Positions 6,736 to 14,197 of a stretch of 39,594 nucleotides of DNA are shown here, in pieces. This stretch comes from an uncultured Veillonella sp. (GTDB taxonomy: Bacteria > Bacillota > Negativicutes > Veillonellales > Veillonellaceae): NCBI RefSeq assembly GCF_937981445.1, contig NZ_CALJON010000046.1, positions 1-39,594 of the forward strand, given 5' to 3'. Position 1 is the first letter of the stretch. Every line of letters begins with the position of its first letter. The notes beneath the pieces are model-generated. The model searched no databases and had not been told where the DNA came from. It saw only the letters and a list, made by a program, of their open reading frames with translations. Both the position numbers and the translations under genes were made by a program.

Positions 6736-8223
6736 GTGAAAAATTTTGTCACTAAATATGCAGGTTCTGTAGGAAAACGTTATAAATGGTTAGCCCTAGC
6801 GAGTGCAGTGTGGCTTCGCGGCGTATCCATGGTATTTGGGGCACCTCCCACTACAGTGGATTGGGATACGACAAATTTAACACCTTTGCCAGCCGTATTA
6901 ACTGAAGAAAAAGATACATTAATTTTTTCTGATAGTCCGGAATATGTACAAAAAAGCGGCATTGTAGCAGCGGGCACCGTCAATGGTACGGGGCGTGTGT
7001 ATTATTATCATGTAAATGAAATGGATACACCCCAAAAGATGGCCATTGTGTTAGAAAATAAGGACACTAAGCCTGTTAAAGTTACTGTTCATAGGGCTAT
7101 TTATGCTACGCCTAATGCAGACTATTTTGCAGTGGGTCGCGAACTCTCTCAAGAAGAGTTAACTACGCCTATGATTGAAGGTAATTACAAATGGAAGCTA
7201 GCTAATCAGCATGTGCGCTCTTTAGTGTCTGCAGGCGTGCCTATTAAATCAGAGGGGGACGAAAAAGAACAGAAACGCTTTACCTTTGGTTCCGTTCCTG
7301 AATTTGAAGAGGCCACGGTGAGTGATACTGTGAATTCTGGCGACGCCACTCAGGACAGTGCCTCCACTCAGGAAAATACATCCATTCAAGGCAGTCAAGT
7401 TAATGGTACAGACAGTAGTAGTGATATTGGCGCGTCCAGTAATAGTAAGGTACAGCTTGTAGTGGATAAAGAACGGTATAAACAAATAAAATCGCAAATT
7501 CACTATAATCAAAAAGTTTTAAATAAACGGGCTCATATGGATGAAACGGTAGTCGCTACTTATGAGGTTCCAGCATTGGGGCGCATTGATTTATTCCCTA
7601 AGCTCGATAAGATTCTTGTTCTTAAAGACCAATTAACTTCAGGGATTGTCGATTTTACTACAGACGGTCCTGTATGGACTAAGGTTATGATGCTTCCCCA
7701 TGATATGCCCGCTCTCAATGGGGCTATTATTGCCGAAACATTACCCTTAGATGAGGTTGAATTGCGTGGTACTTATTATGGGGCACAGCGTCGTTTAATG
7801 CTTTGCCAACCGTATGATACATTGCTTGGTCCAGTATCTATTATGGTGGCTAATGACCGAGAAGATCCATTTGTATCCGGTGTTGATGAATTGACGAACA
7901 ATTTAATGGTTACTAATCGTGGTAATTATGGTGTAACTTATATGGTGTCGATTCCAACTATTGGTACTGATGAATTTGCAGTATATTTTAATCCATTAGG
8001 TGGCGCTTATTCTGGTTCCTTCCGTTTGACTTATGGAGACCAAACAGATGTGTACACTGTGCCAAATACGGCGGCACCATATTTAGGTAATGGTACTATT
8101 TATGATACGCAGTATTTAGATACCTTTAAAGGTGGACAAACCTTGAATATTCAGTTTATTCCAGCAGGGGCGTCTAATCTGCCTGTGCAATTCTTATTGA
8201 TTCCATTGAAACATAAAAAGTAA
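6736..8223 (+). CDS. exported protein of unknown function
   Basis: I do not recognise this 495-residue protein. It begins with a signal-like segment (basic residues to 17, hydrophobic 18-34, possible cleavage after FGA near 36), so it should act in the periplasm or at the cell surface. The mature part has two beta-rich regions: about 37-175 (including VAAGTVNGTGRVYYYHV and MAIVLENKDTKPVKVTV) and about 240-495, separated by a Ser/Thr/Gln-rich linker at roughly 190-232 that looks disordered. The phrase IVLENKDTKPVKVTVHRA recalls immunoglobulin-like or accessory beta domains, but no catalytic motif is visible. No lipobox Cys is present. The GTG start has a modest AGGA site 10 nt upstream. The gene lies between whiA and the TonB locus and is followed by its own terminator, so it is probably a separate unit. 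Confidence 0.75.
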   Translation: MKNFVTKYAGSVGKRYKWLALASAVWLRGVSMVFGAPPTTVDWDTTNLTPLPAVLTEEKDTLIFSDSPEYVQKSGIVAAGTVNGTGRVYYYHVNEMDTPQKMAIVLENKDTKPVKVTVHRAIYATPNADYFAVGRELSQEELTTPMIEGNYKWKLANQHVRSLVSAGVPIKSEGDEKEQKRFTFGSVPEFEEATVSDTVNSGDATQDSASTQENTSIQGSQVNGTDSSSDIGASSNSKVQLVVDKERYKQIKSQIHYNQKVLNKRAHMDETVVATYEVPALGRIDLFPKLDKILVLKDQLTSGIVDFTTDGPVWTKVMMLPHDMPALNGAIIAETLPLDEVELRGTYYGAQRRLMLCQPYDTLLGPVSIMVANDREDPFVSGVDELTNNLMVTNRGNYGVTYMVSIPTIGTDEFAVYFNPLGGAYSGSFRLTYGDQTDVYTVPNTAAPYLGNGTIYDTQYLDTFKGGQTLNIQFIPAGASNLPVQFLLIPLKHKK

Positions 8224-8303
8224 CTGAGGAATATAAGAGACGAAATAAAGTAGAAGCATAAAAAATGCAAATAGGCAATACAGAACTATAAAATATATTG
8301 ATT

Positions 8304-8336
8304 ACAGGAGATAGCAGCGTATATCTCCTGTTTTTA
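8304..8336 (+). terminator. intrinsic terminator after the unknown exported gene
   Basis: ACAGGAGATA (8304-8313) pairs with TATCTCCTGT (8322-8331) around an 8 nt loop, followed by a run of T. It separates the gene at 6736 from tonB. The rest of the 8224-8501 gap shows no ORF. Confidence 0.85.
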
Positions 8337-8501
8337 TATTTAATTAACTTTTTGGAGCAGAAGTAAAAAGCGTTCCTTGTTAATATTATCTTATTGAGGG
8401 ATATTCTCAAGAGAAAAGCGTGTGCTATTTTTCGTACGAATAGCCATATTATGTAAATAGTTAAAAGCTTAAAGGGATACAAGGGATATAAGGTGGTATA
8501 A

Positions 8502-9290
8502 ATGGAACAAGTTTTTTCGTGGCGAAAAGCAGCCATAGGCTCCATAGCATTTCATATAATTTTGGGGAGTGTAATCGGACTGATAGGCTGGCAAATGAGT
8601 CAATCCATGCAAAATGAAGCGTATGAAATTGACTTATCTGTCCAGATGGATCAGGTTGTACAGGCTGAAGCGGTACATTTTGCGCCACCCTTAGCGCAGG
8701 ATGTGCTAAATCAGCGAATGGAGAACTTACAAGGGAGTGTAGGACGTACAGCTAGCGGAGGAAATGGTGAAGCGGGCGGTGGTACATCGAGCCATACGTT
8801 AGCAGAAACTACGGCACCGGCTTATGGCGCTACGCCTGGAAGTGGTACATTAGCTGTTGCATCAGGTACTGGTGTGGGTGAAGGGAATGGCGTTGCAGGC
8901 GCTGGAGAGGGGGCTGGTACAGGGCTTGGTGAGGGAACTGGTACTGGTGATGGCTTTGGTAGTGGTCAAGGCGAAGGTGTTGGTGATGGTTCGGGCAGTG
9001 CTGAAGGAGCTGGCGGTTATTTTGATGGTGATGGTTTTTGGAGTGCTGTGAATAGCCAAAAATCGTACCCAGCGCAAGCTATTAAGCGTGGTATGGAAGG
9101 GGATGCGACGGTCCGAGTTGAGCTAGATGGGGAAGGAAATTTAATATCCGCTTATATTGTAAGTTCTTCCGGAACGACCCTTTTAGATCGGGCCGCCATA
9201 AAGGCAGTGGAACAGGCAACGCCGTATCCCAATGAAAGTGGTGTAGCTCAAACAATAGATGTGCCGATTAGTTTTAGATTAACTGATTAA
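8502..9290 (+). CDS. tonB: TonB-family energy transducer with a glycine-rich linker
   Basis: A 262-residue TonB-like protein that should carry energy from ExbB-ExbD to outer-membrane receptors. A single N-terminal membrane anchor lies at about 11-30. The C-terminal TonB domain (about 185-260) contains SYPAQAIKRGMEGDATVRVELDGEG-type strands and ends PISFRL. The periplasm-spanning middle is unusual: residues about 86-172 are dominated by Gly with Ala, Ser, Thr, Glu and Asp (GEGTGTGDGFGSGQGEG), in place of the usual Pro-rich Glu-Pro/Lys-Pro linker. An AAGGTGG site 6 nt before the ATG supports the start. The gene heads the heme/iron locus that follows. Confidence 0.88.
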   Translation: MEQVFSWRKAAIGSIAFHIILGSVIGLIGWQMSQSMQNEAYEIDLSVQMDQVVQAEAVHFAPPLAQDVLNQRMENLQGSVGRTASGGNGEAGGGTSSHTLAETTAPAYGATPGSGTLAVASGTGVGEGNGVAGAGEGAGTGLGEGTGTGDGFGSGQGEGVGDGSGSAEGAGGYFDGDGFWSAVNSQKSYPAQAIKRGMEGDATVRVELDGEGNLISAYIVSSSGTTLLDRAAIKAVEQATPYPNESGVAQTIDVPISFRLTD

Positions 9291-9307
9291 GCGTTGATAA
9301 GGGATTG

Positions 9308-9337
9308 AGATAGATTCAGATAGATTCAGATAGATTC
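9308..9337 (+). repeat. tandem repeat, 10 bp x 3
   Basis: The decamer AGATAGATTC occurs three times without a gap at 9308-9317, 9318-9327 and 9328-9337, just after tonB. Confidence 0.85.
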
Positions 9338-9399
9338 TGATTATAAGAGATAGATGCAGTCTCAGACTTATAAGAAGTTAAGGGCTTATAATAGAATTA

Positions 9400-9428
9400 T
9401 TGACAATTATTATCATAAACAGTATAAT
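9400..9428 (+). promoter_or_regulatory. promoter with an overlapping Fur box, upstream of the AraC-type regulator
   Basis: TTGACA (9400-9405), a 17 nt spacer and TATAAT (9423-9428) make a consensus sigma-70-type promoter. TGACAAT-T-ATTATCA (9401-9415) matches the 7-1-7 Fur box TGATAAT-N-ATTATCA with one mismatch and covers the -35 region. This predicts Fur-Fe(II) repression of the downstream regulator and perhaps of the heme genes. Whether this organism has Fur cannot be seen here. Confidence 0.75.
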
Positions 9429-9430
9429 GA

Positions 9431-9456
9431 AATGGCTCTAAATGGAGCCATTTTCT
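9431..9456 (+). terminator. hairpin with a short T-rich tail at the predicted transcription start
   Basis: AATGGCTC (9431-9438) pairs with GAGCCATT (9445-9452), followed by TTCTTA. It could terminate tonB transcripts, but it also spans the predicted +1 (about 9435) of the Fur-box promoter, so initiating RNA from that promoter would start within it. Confidence 0.6.
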
Positions 9457-9594
9457 TATATCATCTGTAATGACAAAGACATAGCAAGGATTTAGTCTAA
9501 GAATAAATAAGTCACATTACATATGAAGTATGAGATGAGTGAAGTATACACAGCGCATGAAGTATAGCAATTATAAATGACCAATGGTTTTAGT

Positions 9595-9666
9595 AGACCT
9601 TTCTGTAGGTACAGTATATAGATTTTTAAGAATCTATGTAGGGTACGTATGGGAAGGTCTTTTTTT
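9595..9666 (+). terminator. long hairpin with a T-run in the AraC gene leader (terminator or attenuator)
   Basis: AGACCTT (9595-9601) pairs with AAGGTCT (9654-9660) and is followed at once by a run of T. The 50 nt between them contain an inner hairpin (TAGATT/AATCTA) and partly complementary GTAGGTAC/GTAGGGTAC segments. It lies about 160 nt downstream of the predicted transcription start and before the regulator coding region, which fits an attenuator. I do not recognise a known riboswitch class. Confidence 0.6.
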
Positions 9667-9738
9667 GTAGATATTTTGGTAAAAAACTGTAGGGACAAGA
9701 GGATATTTACGAGTTGGTATCACATAAAGAGGAGTAAC

Positions 9739-9966
9739 GATTTAAGTATGGTTAAGAATAGAGAGTTAAGTATGGTTAAGAACCGGGATTTAAGTATGAA
9801 TAAGAGCGAGGATTTCAGCATGAGTGAGCTTGGTGATATTAGTATGGATACTAATAGGGATTTAAGTATGAACAAAGGTCAAGACAAGATACAAGGTAAA
9901 GATAAGAATCAAGGTCAAGACAAGATACAAGGTAAAGATAAGAATCAAGGTCAAGACAAGATTCAA
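9739..9966 (+). repeat. two adjoining in-frame tandem arrays: 24 bp x 6, then 36 bp x 2.5
   Basis: Six 24 bp units start at 9739, 9763, 9787, 9811, 9835 and 9859; each contains an ATG and encodes a variant of DLSMVKNR. A 36 bp unit follows at 9877-9912 and 9913-9948, with a half copy at 9949-9966, encoding GQDKIQGKDKNQ. They form the N-terminal extension of the AraC-type protein. Confidence 0.9.
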
Positions 9967-10959
9967 GATTTAAGTTTGGATACGAGTAGAGCATATATGG
10001 AGTCCATTAGGGATAAAGTACAGGATGAAGGGACTCGGCTATTAGACGTGTTGCAAACGCATAAGGTTTATGAACACAGCTCTGAGGCAGGTCATGCAAA
10101 GATGGCAAGCTACAGCATATTCGATGGAGTTGAACTGGTTTACAATGATGTAGTAATGGAGCGTATTACTCACACAGCTAGCTCCTTAGTAGGCTTGTTT
10201 GAAATTCATTTTTGTGAAGATGGACGCATTGAGTGTGCCTTTGAAAATGGCAAATGCCTGTACATGAATCGGGGCGATGTGTCTATTGGCTGGAAAAAAA
10301 GTGATGGGTATCGTCATTCCTCTTATTTTCCCTCTGGCTTTTATAAGGGCTTATCCTTGGCGGTTCATTTACCGCGGGCCCAAGCGGCAGTGGATACTTT
10401 TGTAGGTAGTGGGCGCATTGACTTGCAAGCCATATGCAATCGCTTTTGTATCAATCGAGATTTTGGACTTATTAGTGATGATGGACGATTAAAAGAGTTA
10501 TTCTTAGACTTCTATAAGGTACCAGTTGTATTACCGGATGTATTTTTACGAGTTAAATGTATAGAGATTTTTGTTCTTCTAGGGACCTTGACCTGCGTGG
10601 AGCATCATGAGCGCGTGTATTTTGAAAAATCTCAGGTCGATCTGATTAAGACGATTCATGACAAAATTGTAAATGATTTAAGTCGGCACTATACGATTGA
10701 AGAATTGGCAGCTACGCATCGTCTATCTATGACAGCGTTGAAGCGCTGTTTTAAAGGTGTGTATGGCATTACTATTTATCAGTATGTAAAACGCTGTCGT
10801 ATGCGTGCCGCTGCTAATGAATTGGTGGCGTCTGATGATACGATTTTAACTATTGCAAACCGGTGGGGCTATGAAAATGGTAGTAAGTTTTCTAGCGCAT
10901 TTAAGCAGGTTATGGGTTGTAATCCTAGAGAGTATCGATTGCAACATCGTGTTTCATAA
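9748..10959 (+). CDS. AraC-family transcriptional regulator with a repetitive N-terminal extension
   Basis: A DNA-binding regulator, probably of the heme/iron genes around it. The C-terminal pair of helix-turn-helix motifs is clear: IEELAATHRLSMTALKRCF and TILTIANRWGYENGSKFSSAFK, ending in the hallmark GCNPREYR. The ligand domain upstream (from about residue 90) resembles PchR/YbtA-type siderophore sensors in size and layout. The first 75 or so residues consist of degenerate repeats (DLSMVKNR, then GQDKIQGKDKNQ) and look unfolded. The start is uncertain. The frame is open from 9649, but that start lies within a terminator hairpin. ATG 9748 follows GAGGAG by 13 nt, and ATG 9820 follows GAGGA by 7 nt, so translation may begin in any of several repeat units. 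Confidence 0.85.
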   Translation: MVKNRELSMVKNRDLSMNKSEDFSMSELGDISMDTNRDLSMNKGQDKIQGKDKNQGQDKIQGKDKNQGQDKIQDLSLDTSRAYMESIRDKVQDEGTRLLDVLQTHKVYEHSSEAGHAKMASYSIFDGVELVYNDVVMERITHTASSLVGLFEIHFCEDGRIECAFENGKCLYMNRGDVSIGWKKSDGYRHSSYFPSGFYKGLSLAVHLPRAQAAVDTFVGSGRIDLQAICNRFCINRDFGLISDDGRLKELFLDFYKVPVVLPDVFLRVKCIEIFVLLGTLTCVEHHERVYFEKSQVDLIKTIHDKIVNDLSRHYTIEELAATHRLSMTALKRCFKGVYGITIYQYVKRCRMRAAANELVASDDTILTIANRWGYENGSKFSSAFKQVMGCNPREYRLQHRVS

Positions 10960-11201
10960 CATTGTGTCTTATAGAGTTCTCAGTGTTGGACATTTTACCT
11001 TAACCTATATAGTTATGAACCATTCTTCCTAGCGTCGCTGGCTTTTAGAGCTTTGTTATGGAGTAGTTCGTTTGATACTTTATAAGGAAAGATAAATTCT
11101 TTGTCTTAATGGAGTCTAGTGAGCGCTTTGGGGTAGTTTAATGAAATTGGATTTTGTTATCATTTAGATGCAGGGTATAAAGTAGTATGAGGAGGTAAAC
11201 A

Positions 11202-11819
11202 ATGGATGCCATAGTGTATGTAATTCATTTATTTATAACAGGTGGTTTAGTCATGTATCCACTGTTGTTTTTGTCATTAGTGACTATAGCCATTGCCATA
11301 GAGCGGTGGTATTACTTTAAGCATAATACGCGCCAAGTGAAGGGCTTGACTCATGGCATTTATCATAGCATCAAGTCCCATGACTGGCACACTGTAGATG
11401 AGCTTTGTACGCAATATCCATCGGCCTTAAGTCGGGTGCTACAAGCAGGGCTACGCAGTCGAGAGTCAGAATCAAATATAAAGAATAGCTTTATGGAGCA
11501 AATGACTTTAGAGATGTCTTCGTTTAAACGATATTTAGATTATTTAAGCGCTATTGTTACCGTAGCGCCCTTGCTAGGACTCTTAGGAACTGTGACGGGA
11601 ATGATTGGTACTTTTGGCGTTCTCGATAATGGTGGCGGTGCCGCCGCTATCACTGGTGGTATTGGGGAAGCTCTTATTGCGACGGCCACGGGCTTATGTG
11701 TGGCGATTATGGCTTTTATTGTATATACCTATTTTAGTCATCGTTTAACACATTTTATTGTGGATTCTGAAAAAACTTGTGCCATGGTGGTAAATGGTTT
11801 AAAGAAGGAGTGGGTATAA
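11202..11819 (+). CDS. exbB: ExbB/TolQ-type proton channel subunit
   Basis: A 205-residue MotA/TolQ/ExbB protein of the inner membrane, which with ExbD uses the proton motive force to energise TonB. It has an N-terminal membrane segment (about 10-33) with EPLF-like family context, a cytoplasmic loop, and two C-terminal segments. The conserved block TVAPLLGLLGTVTGMIGTF (about 120-138) and the following GGIGEALIATATGLCVAIMAF are diagnostic. A GAGGAGGT site lies 6 nt before the ATG. It is followed without a gap by exbD. The 242 nt gap before it (10960-11201) shows no ORF and no convincing promoter; a weak Fur-like half site near 11161 was not counted. Confidence 0.93.
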   Translation: MDAIVYVIHLFITGGLVMYPLLFLSLVTIAIAIERWYYFKHNTRQVKGLTHGIYHSIKSHDWHTVDELCTQYPSALSRVLQAGLRSRESESNIKNSFMEQMTLEMSSFKRYLDYLSAIVTVAPLLGLLGTVTGMIGTFGVLDNGGGAAAITGGIGEALIATATGLCVAIMAFIVYTYFSHRLTHFIVDSEKTCAMVVNGLKKEWV

Positions 11820-12221
11820 ATGTTTAAAGAATTAGGTCTTAAACAAAAACCAATGTTTATGATTGTGCCTATGATTGATATTATATTTTTCTTACTCGTC
11901 TTTTTTATGATGAATAGCTTACAAACGGTAACTCAAAAATCCCTAGATGTGCAGCTACCAACGGCACAAGCGGCACAGACACAGAAACAAGTTCCTGTTA
12001 TAATAACATTAGATACAGCAGGTCATATTGTTATTGATTCAAATGCTCTTAGTGCCGATGATGCAAGAGCTGTACTAGCGACTAAGGCCAAGGAAAATCC
12101 GGCGTTGGCCGTTATTTTACAAGCTGATGCGCGGTCATCTCATGGTCAAGTCGTAGCTATTATGGATATGGTGCGCAGTGCAGGGATTAAGAAATTTTCT
12201 ATTGGAGCCACCAATAAATAA
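11820..12221 (+). CDS. exbD: ExbD/TolR-type proton channel subunit
   Basis: A 133-residue ExbD. One N-terminal membrane segment (about 13-35) contains the conserved proton-path aspartate at residue 20 (PMIDIIFFLLVFFMM). The periplasmic domain (about 50-130) has the family strands, for example PVIITLDTAGHIVIDS and VILQADARSSHGQVV. The ATG directly follows the exbB stop, and its ribosome site (AAGGAG) lies within the end of exbB, so the two are translationally coupled. With tonB at 8502 this gives a complete TonB energising complex within the heme locus. Confidence 0.93.
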   Translation: MFKELGLKQKPMFMIVPMIDIIFFLLVFFMMNSLQTVTQKSLDVQLPTAQAAQTQKQVPVIITLDTAGHIVIDSNALSADDARAVLATKAKENPALAVILQADARSSHGQVVAIMDMVRSAGIKKFSIGATNK

Positions 12222-12276
12222 CAGCGATTGAACGTTTTATGAAACGTAGTATCAATACATGAAAGGAATCAAATTT

Positions 12277-14130
12277 ATGATGAAACCTGAAGAATTATTT
12301 GCTCGCATGTCTGAAGACGAGCGGATTATGCAATTTGGGCGCCCTACGGACAATCCACTTATGGAGGCATTTGATGCTAAACGAGTGGTTCATGCCGGTT
12401 TAAACGGTCGACCTTTGAGCCCTGAAGAGGCTCAAACGACTTGGGCCCAATTGATGGAGGTAGAGCCTTTTAAAGGGCAGCCTCAATCAGCGTATATTCA
12501 TATTCCATTTTGTCAGACAAAATGCTTATATTGTGGATTTTTTCAAAATGCTGCTAACCAGTCCGCAGAAGATCGCTATATTGACTTGCTCATTGAGGAA
12601 TTAGAACATGATGCGACGCATCGGCGTGTTAAAGACGGCTTAATTCAAACTGTATTTATCGGCGGTGGCACCCCGACTTCCTTGTCGGCTCACAATGTGG
12701 CACGCTTACTTAAGACTATAAAAAATTGTCTTCCCTTAGCTAATGATTACGAATTGACTTTAGAAGGCCGTATTAATGATGTGGTGCCTGAAAAAATGGA
12801 CGCTTGGTTTTCTCATGGTGTGAATCGCATGTCCTTAGGAGTGCAGTCTTTTCATACGGACATTCGTCGGCAATTAGGGCGTTTAGACGACCAAGAGACC
12901 ATATTAAAGCGGTTGGCAGCAATTAAAGAATATAATCAATGCTCTTTGGTTGTAGATTTAATCTATGGATTGCCAGATCAAACACCAGAAAAATGGATGG
13001 AAGATTTAAAAATTTTAGAAACGGCGCCTATTGATGGCATGGATTTATATCAGCTAAATGTGTTTGAAAATAGTGATTTAAATAAGCAAATTCAAAAAGG
13101 CCGTATTTCACCAGCCGCTACTACACGTGAGCAGGCTCAAATGTTTGCTATGGCTCGAGAATTTGTAGATGCTTATAATTTTAAGCGATTAAGCGCGGCC
13201 CATTGGAGCCGTTCACCGCGAGAGCGTAGTTTATATAACACCATGGCTAAGAGTGGCTATCCGATGTTACCATTTGGCTGTGGTGCCGGTGGCAATTTAG
13301 AGGGGTATATGACTATGCTTCATCGTGCGCTTGGCCCTTATGAGGCCATGGTTGAGGCCGGCCAAAAACCATTTATGGTATTGATGAAACAATCGCCATT
13401 GCAAGAGATGGTCAATCGTATTGTGTCTCAGTTAGAACAAGGACATTTTGATATGCGACCGCTCATTGCCTTTGATGAACGGTTAAGTGAATTGACTTGG
13501 CTCTTTGATTTGTGGTGTGAACGAGGTCTTTGTACTTTTAATGGTGTTATGTATAAATTGACCTTAGCTGGCGAGTTTTGGCATGTGAATTTGACACAGT
13601 CTACTATTGAAATGGCACAATATATTTTGACTGGCGAATCTGTTATGATGAAAGAAAAAATTGCAGCACAAAATGCAGGCAAAGTAAGTGGACATCCTCA
13701 TGGCGGTGCTCATCCAGCAGGTGTACCGAAGGGGCATCCAGGTGGGCATCCTCATGGCAGTGCTCATCCAGCAGGTGTACCGAAGGGACATTCAGGTGGT
13801 CATCCTCATGGCGGTGCTCATCCAGCAGGTGTACCGAAAGGGCATCCAGGTGGACACCCTCATGGTAGTGCTCACCCAGCAGGTGTACCGAAAGGCCATT
13901 TAGGTGGACACCCTCATGGTAATGCTCATCCAGCAGGTGTACCGAAAGGCCATTTAGGTGGTCATCCTATAAGTGCAGTAACAGGGCCTCATTCTTATAG
14001 GGCAGAGGCACAATTTGCTAAGCAATCAGTGCCGATGGCAAAGGAGCTAGAGGATACGCAAGGCATGTATAAGTCAACAGCTATGGCGGGTCATCCTAGT
14101 GCATGCCCTATGGGCCATGTTAAAAAGTAA
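12277..14130 (+). CDS. hutW: HutW/ChuW-type radical SAM heme-utilisation enzyme with a His-rich repeat tail
   Basis: A coproporphyrinogen-oxidase-like radical SAM protein of the HutW/ChuW/HmuW group. ChuW opens the heme ring without oxygen, using SAM, to give anaerobilin and free iron. The radical SAM motif is IPFCQTKCLYCGF (Cys79, Cys83, Cys86), followed by FIGGGTPTSL and the HemN-like LGVQSFHTDIRRQLGR. The catalytic part ends near residue 460. Residues 472-561 are five 18-residue repeats (pattern GHPHGGAHPAGVPKGHPG) with about 20 histidines, and the protein ends in HPSACPMGHVKK. The family usually lacks such a tail. I chose the ATG at 12277 (617 residues) because AAAGGA lies 9 nt before it; the upstream ATG at 12259 overlaps that site. 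Neighbours (ExbBD, ABC heme-type transporter, flavodoxin) support heme breakdown. Confidence 0.9.
   Translation: MMKPEELFARMSEDERIMQFGRPTDNPLMEAFDAKRVVHAGLNGRPLSPEEAQTTWAQLMEVEPFKGQPQSAYIHIPFCQTKCLYCGFFQNAANQSAEDRYIDLLIEELEHDATHRRVKDGLIQTVFIGGGTPTSLSAHNVARLLKTIKNCLPLANDYELTLEGRINDVVPEKMDAWFSHGVNRMSLGVQSFHTDIRRQLGRLDDQETILKRLAAIKEYNQCSLVVDLIYGLPDQTPEKWMEDLKILETAPIDGMDLYQLNVFENSDLNKQIQKGRISPAATTREQAQMFAMAREFVDAYNFKRLSAAHWSRSPRERSLYNTMAKSGYPMLPFGCGAGGNLEGYMTMLHRALGPYEAMVEAGQKPFMVLMKQSPLQEMVNRIVSQLEQGHFDMRPLIAFDERLSELTWLFDLWCERGLCTFNGVMYKLTLAGEFWHVNLTQSTIEMAQYILTGESVMMKEKIAAQNAGKVSGHPHGGAHPAGVPKGHPGGHPHGSAHPAGVPKGHSGGHPHGGAHPAGVPKGHPGGHPHGSAHPAGVPKGHLGGHPHGNAHPAGVPKGHLGGHPISAVTGPHSYRAEAQFAKQSVPMAKELEDTQGMYKSTAMAGHPSACPMGHVKK
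13690..13959 (+). repeat. in-frame tandem repeat, 54 bp x 5, in hutW
   Basis: Five units start at 13690, 13744, 13798, 13852 and 13906. Each encodes 18 residues with four histidines; the fifth is followed by a partial copy. Differences between units are few and include synonymous changes (CAT/CAC, CCG AAG/CCG AAA), so the array is recent but under some constraint. Confidence 0.95.
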
Positions 14131-14160
14131 GTAATCTTTAAATAGTAAGTAATCTTTAAA
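14126..14160 (+). repeat. direct repeat, 18 bp period x 2, at the hutW stop codon
   Basis: The 17-mer at 14126-14142 recurs at 14144-14160. The first copy includes the hutW stop codon. Confidence 0.8.
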
Positions 14161-14197
14161 AAGCAAATAAGAGCTAAAAGGAAAGTGAGGTGATGGT

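Noticed and set aside
8396..8417. Imperfect palindrome TTGAG...CTCAA upstream of tonB as an operator.
   Set aside because: Only 5 bp arms with mismatches inside; not distinguishable from chance.
8174..8688. Minus-strand frames across the gap before tonB.
   Set aside because: They overlap a clear terminator and the tonB start, and their predicted products show no family features.
8857..9077. Open frames on both strands within the TonB linker region.
   Set aside because: They come from the repetitive GGT-type codons of the glycine-rich linker and have no ribosome site or known motif.
9649..9747. An upstream extension of the AraC-type gene starting at 9649.
   Set aside because: That start lies within the 3' arm and T-run of a terminator-like hairpin and has no ribosome site; the reading frame is open there by chance.
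11154..11171. Fur box upstream of exbB.
   Set aside because: Only one half site (GTTATCA) fits well; the other half matches at about 3 of 7 positions.
13688..13903. A plus-strand frame made of repeated MDILMAVLIQQVYRRG-like units, and minus-strand partners.
   Set aside because: It is the 54 bp hutW repeat read in another frame; the hutW frame has the matching codon variation.
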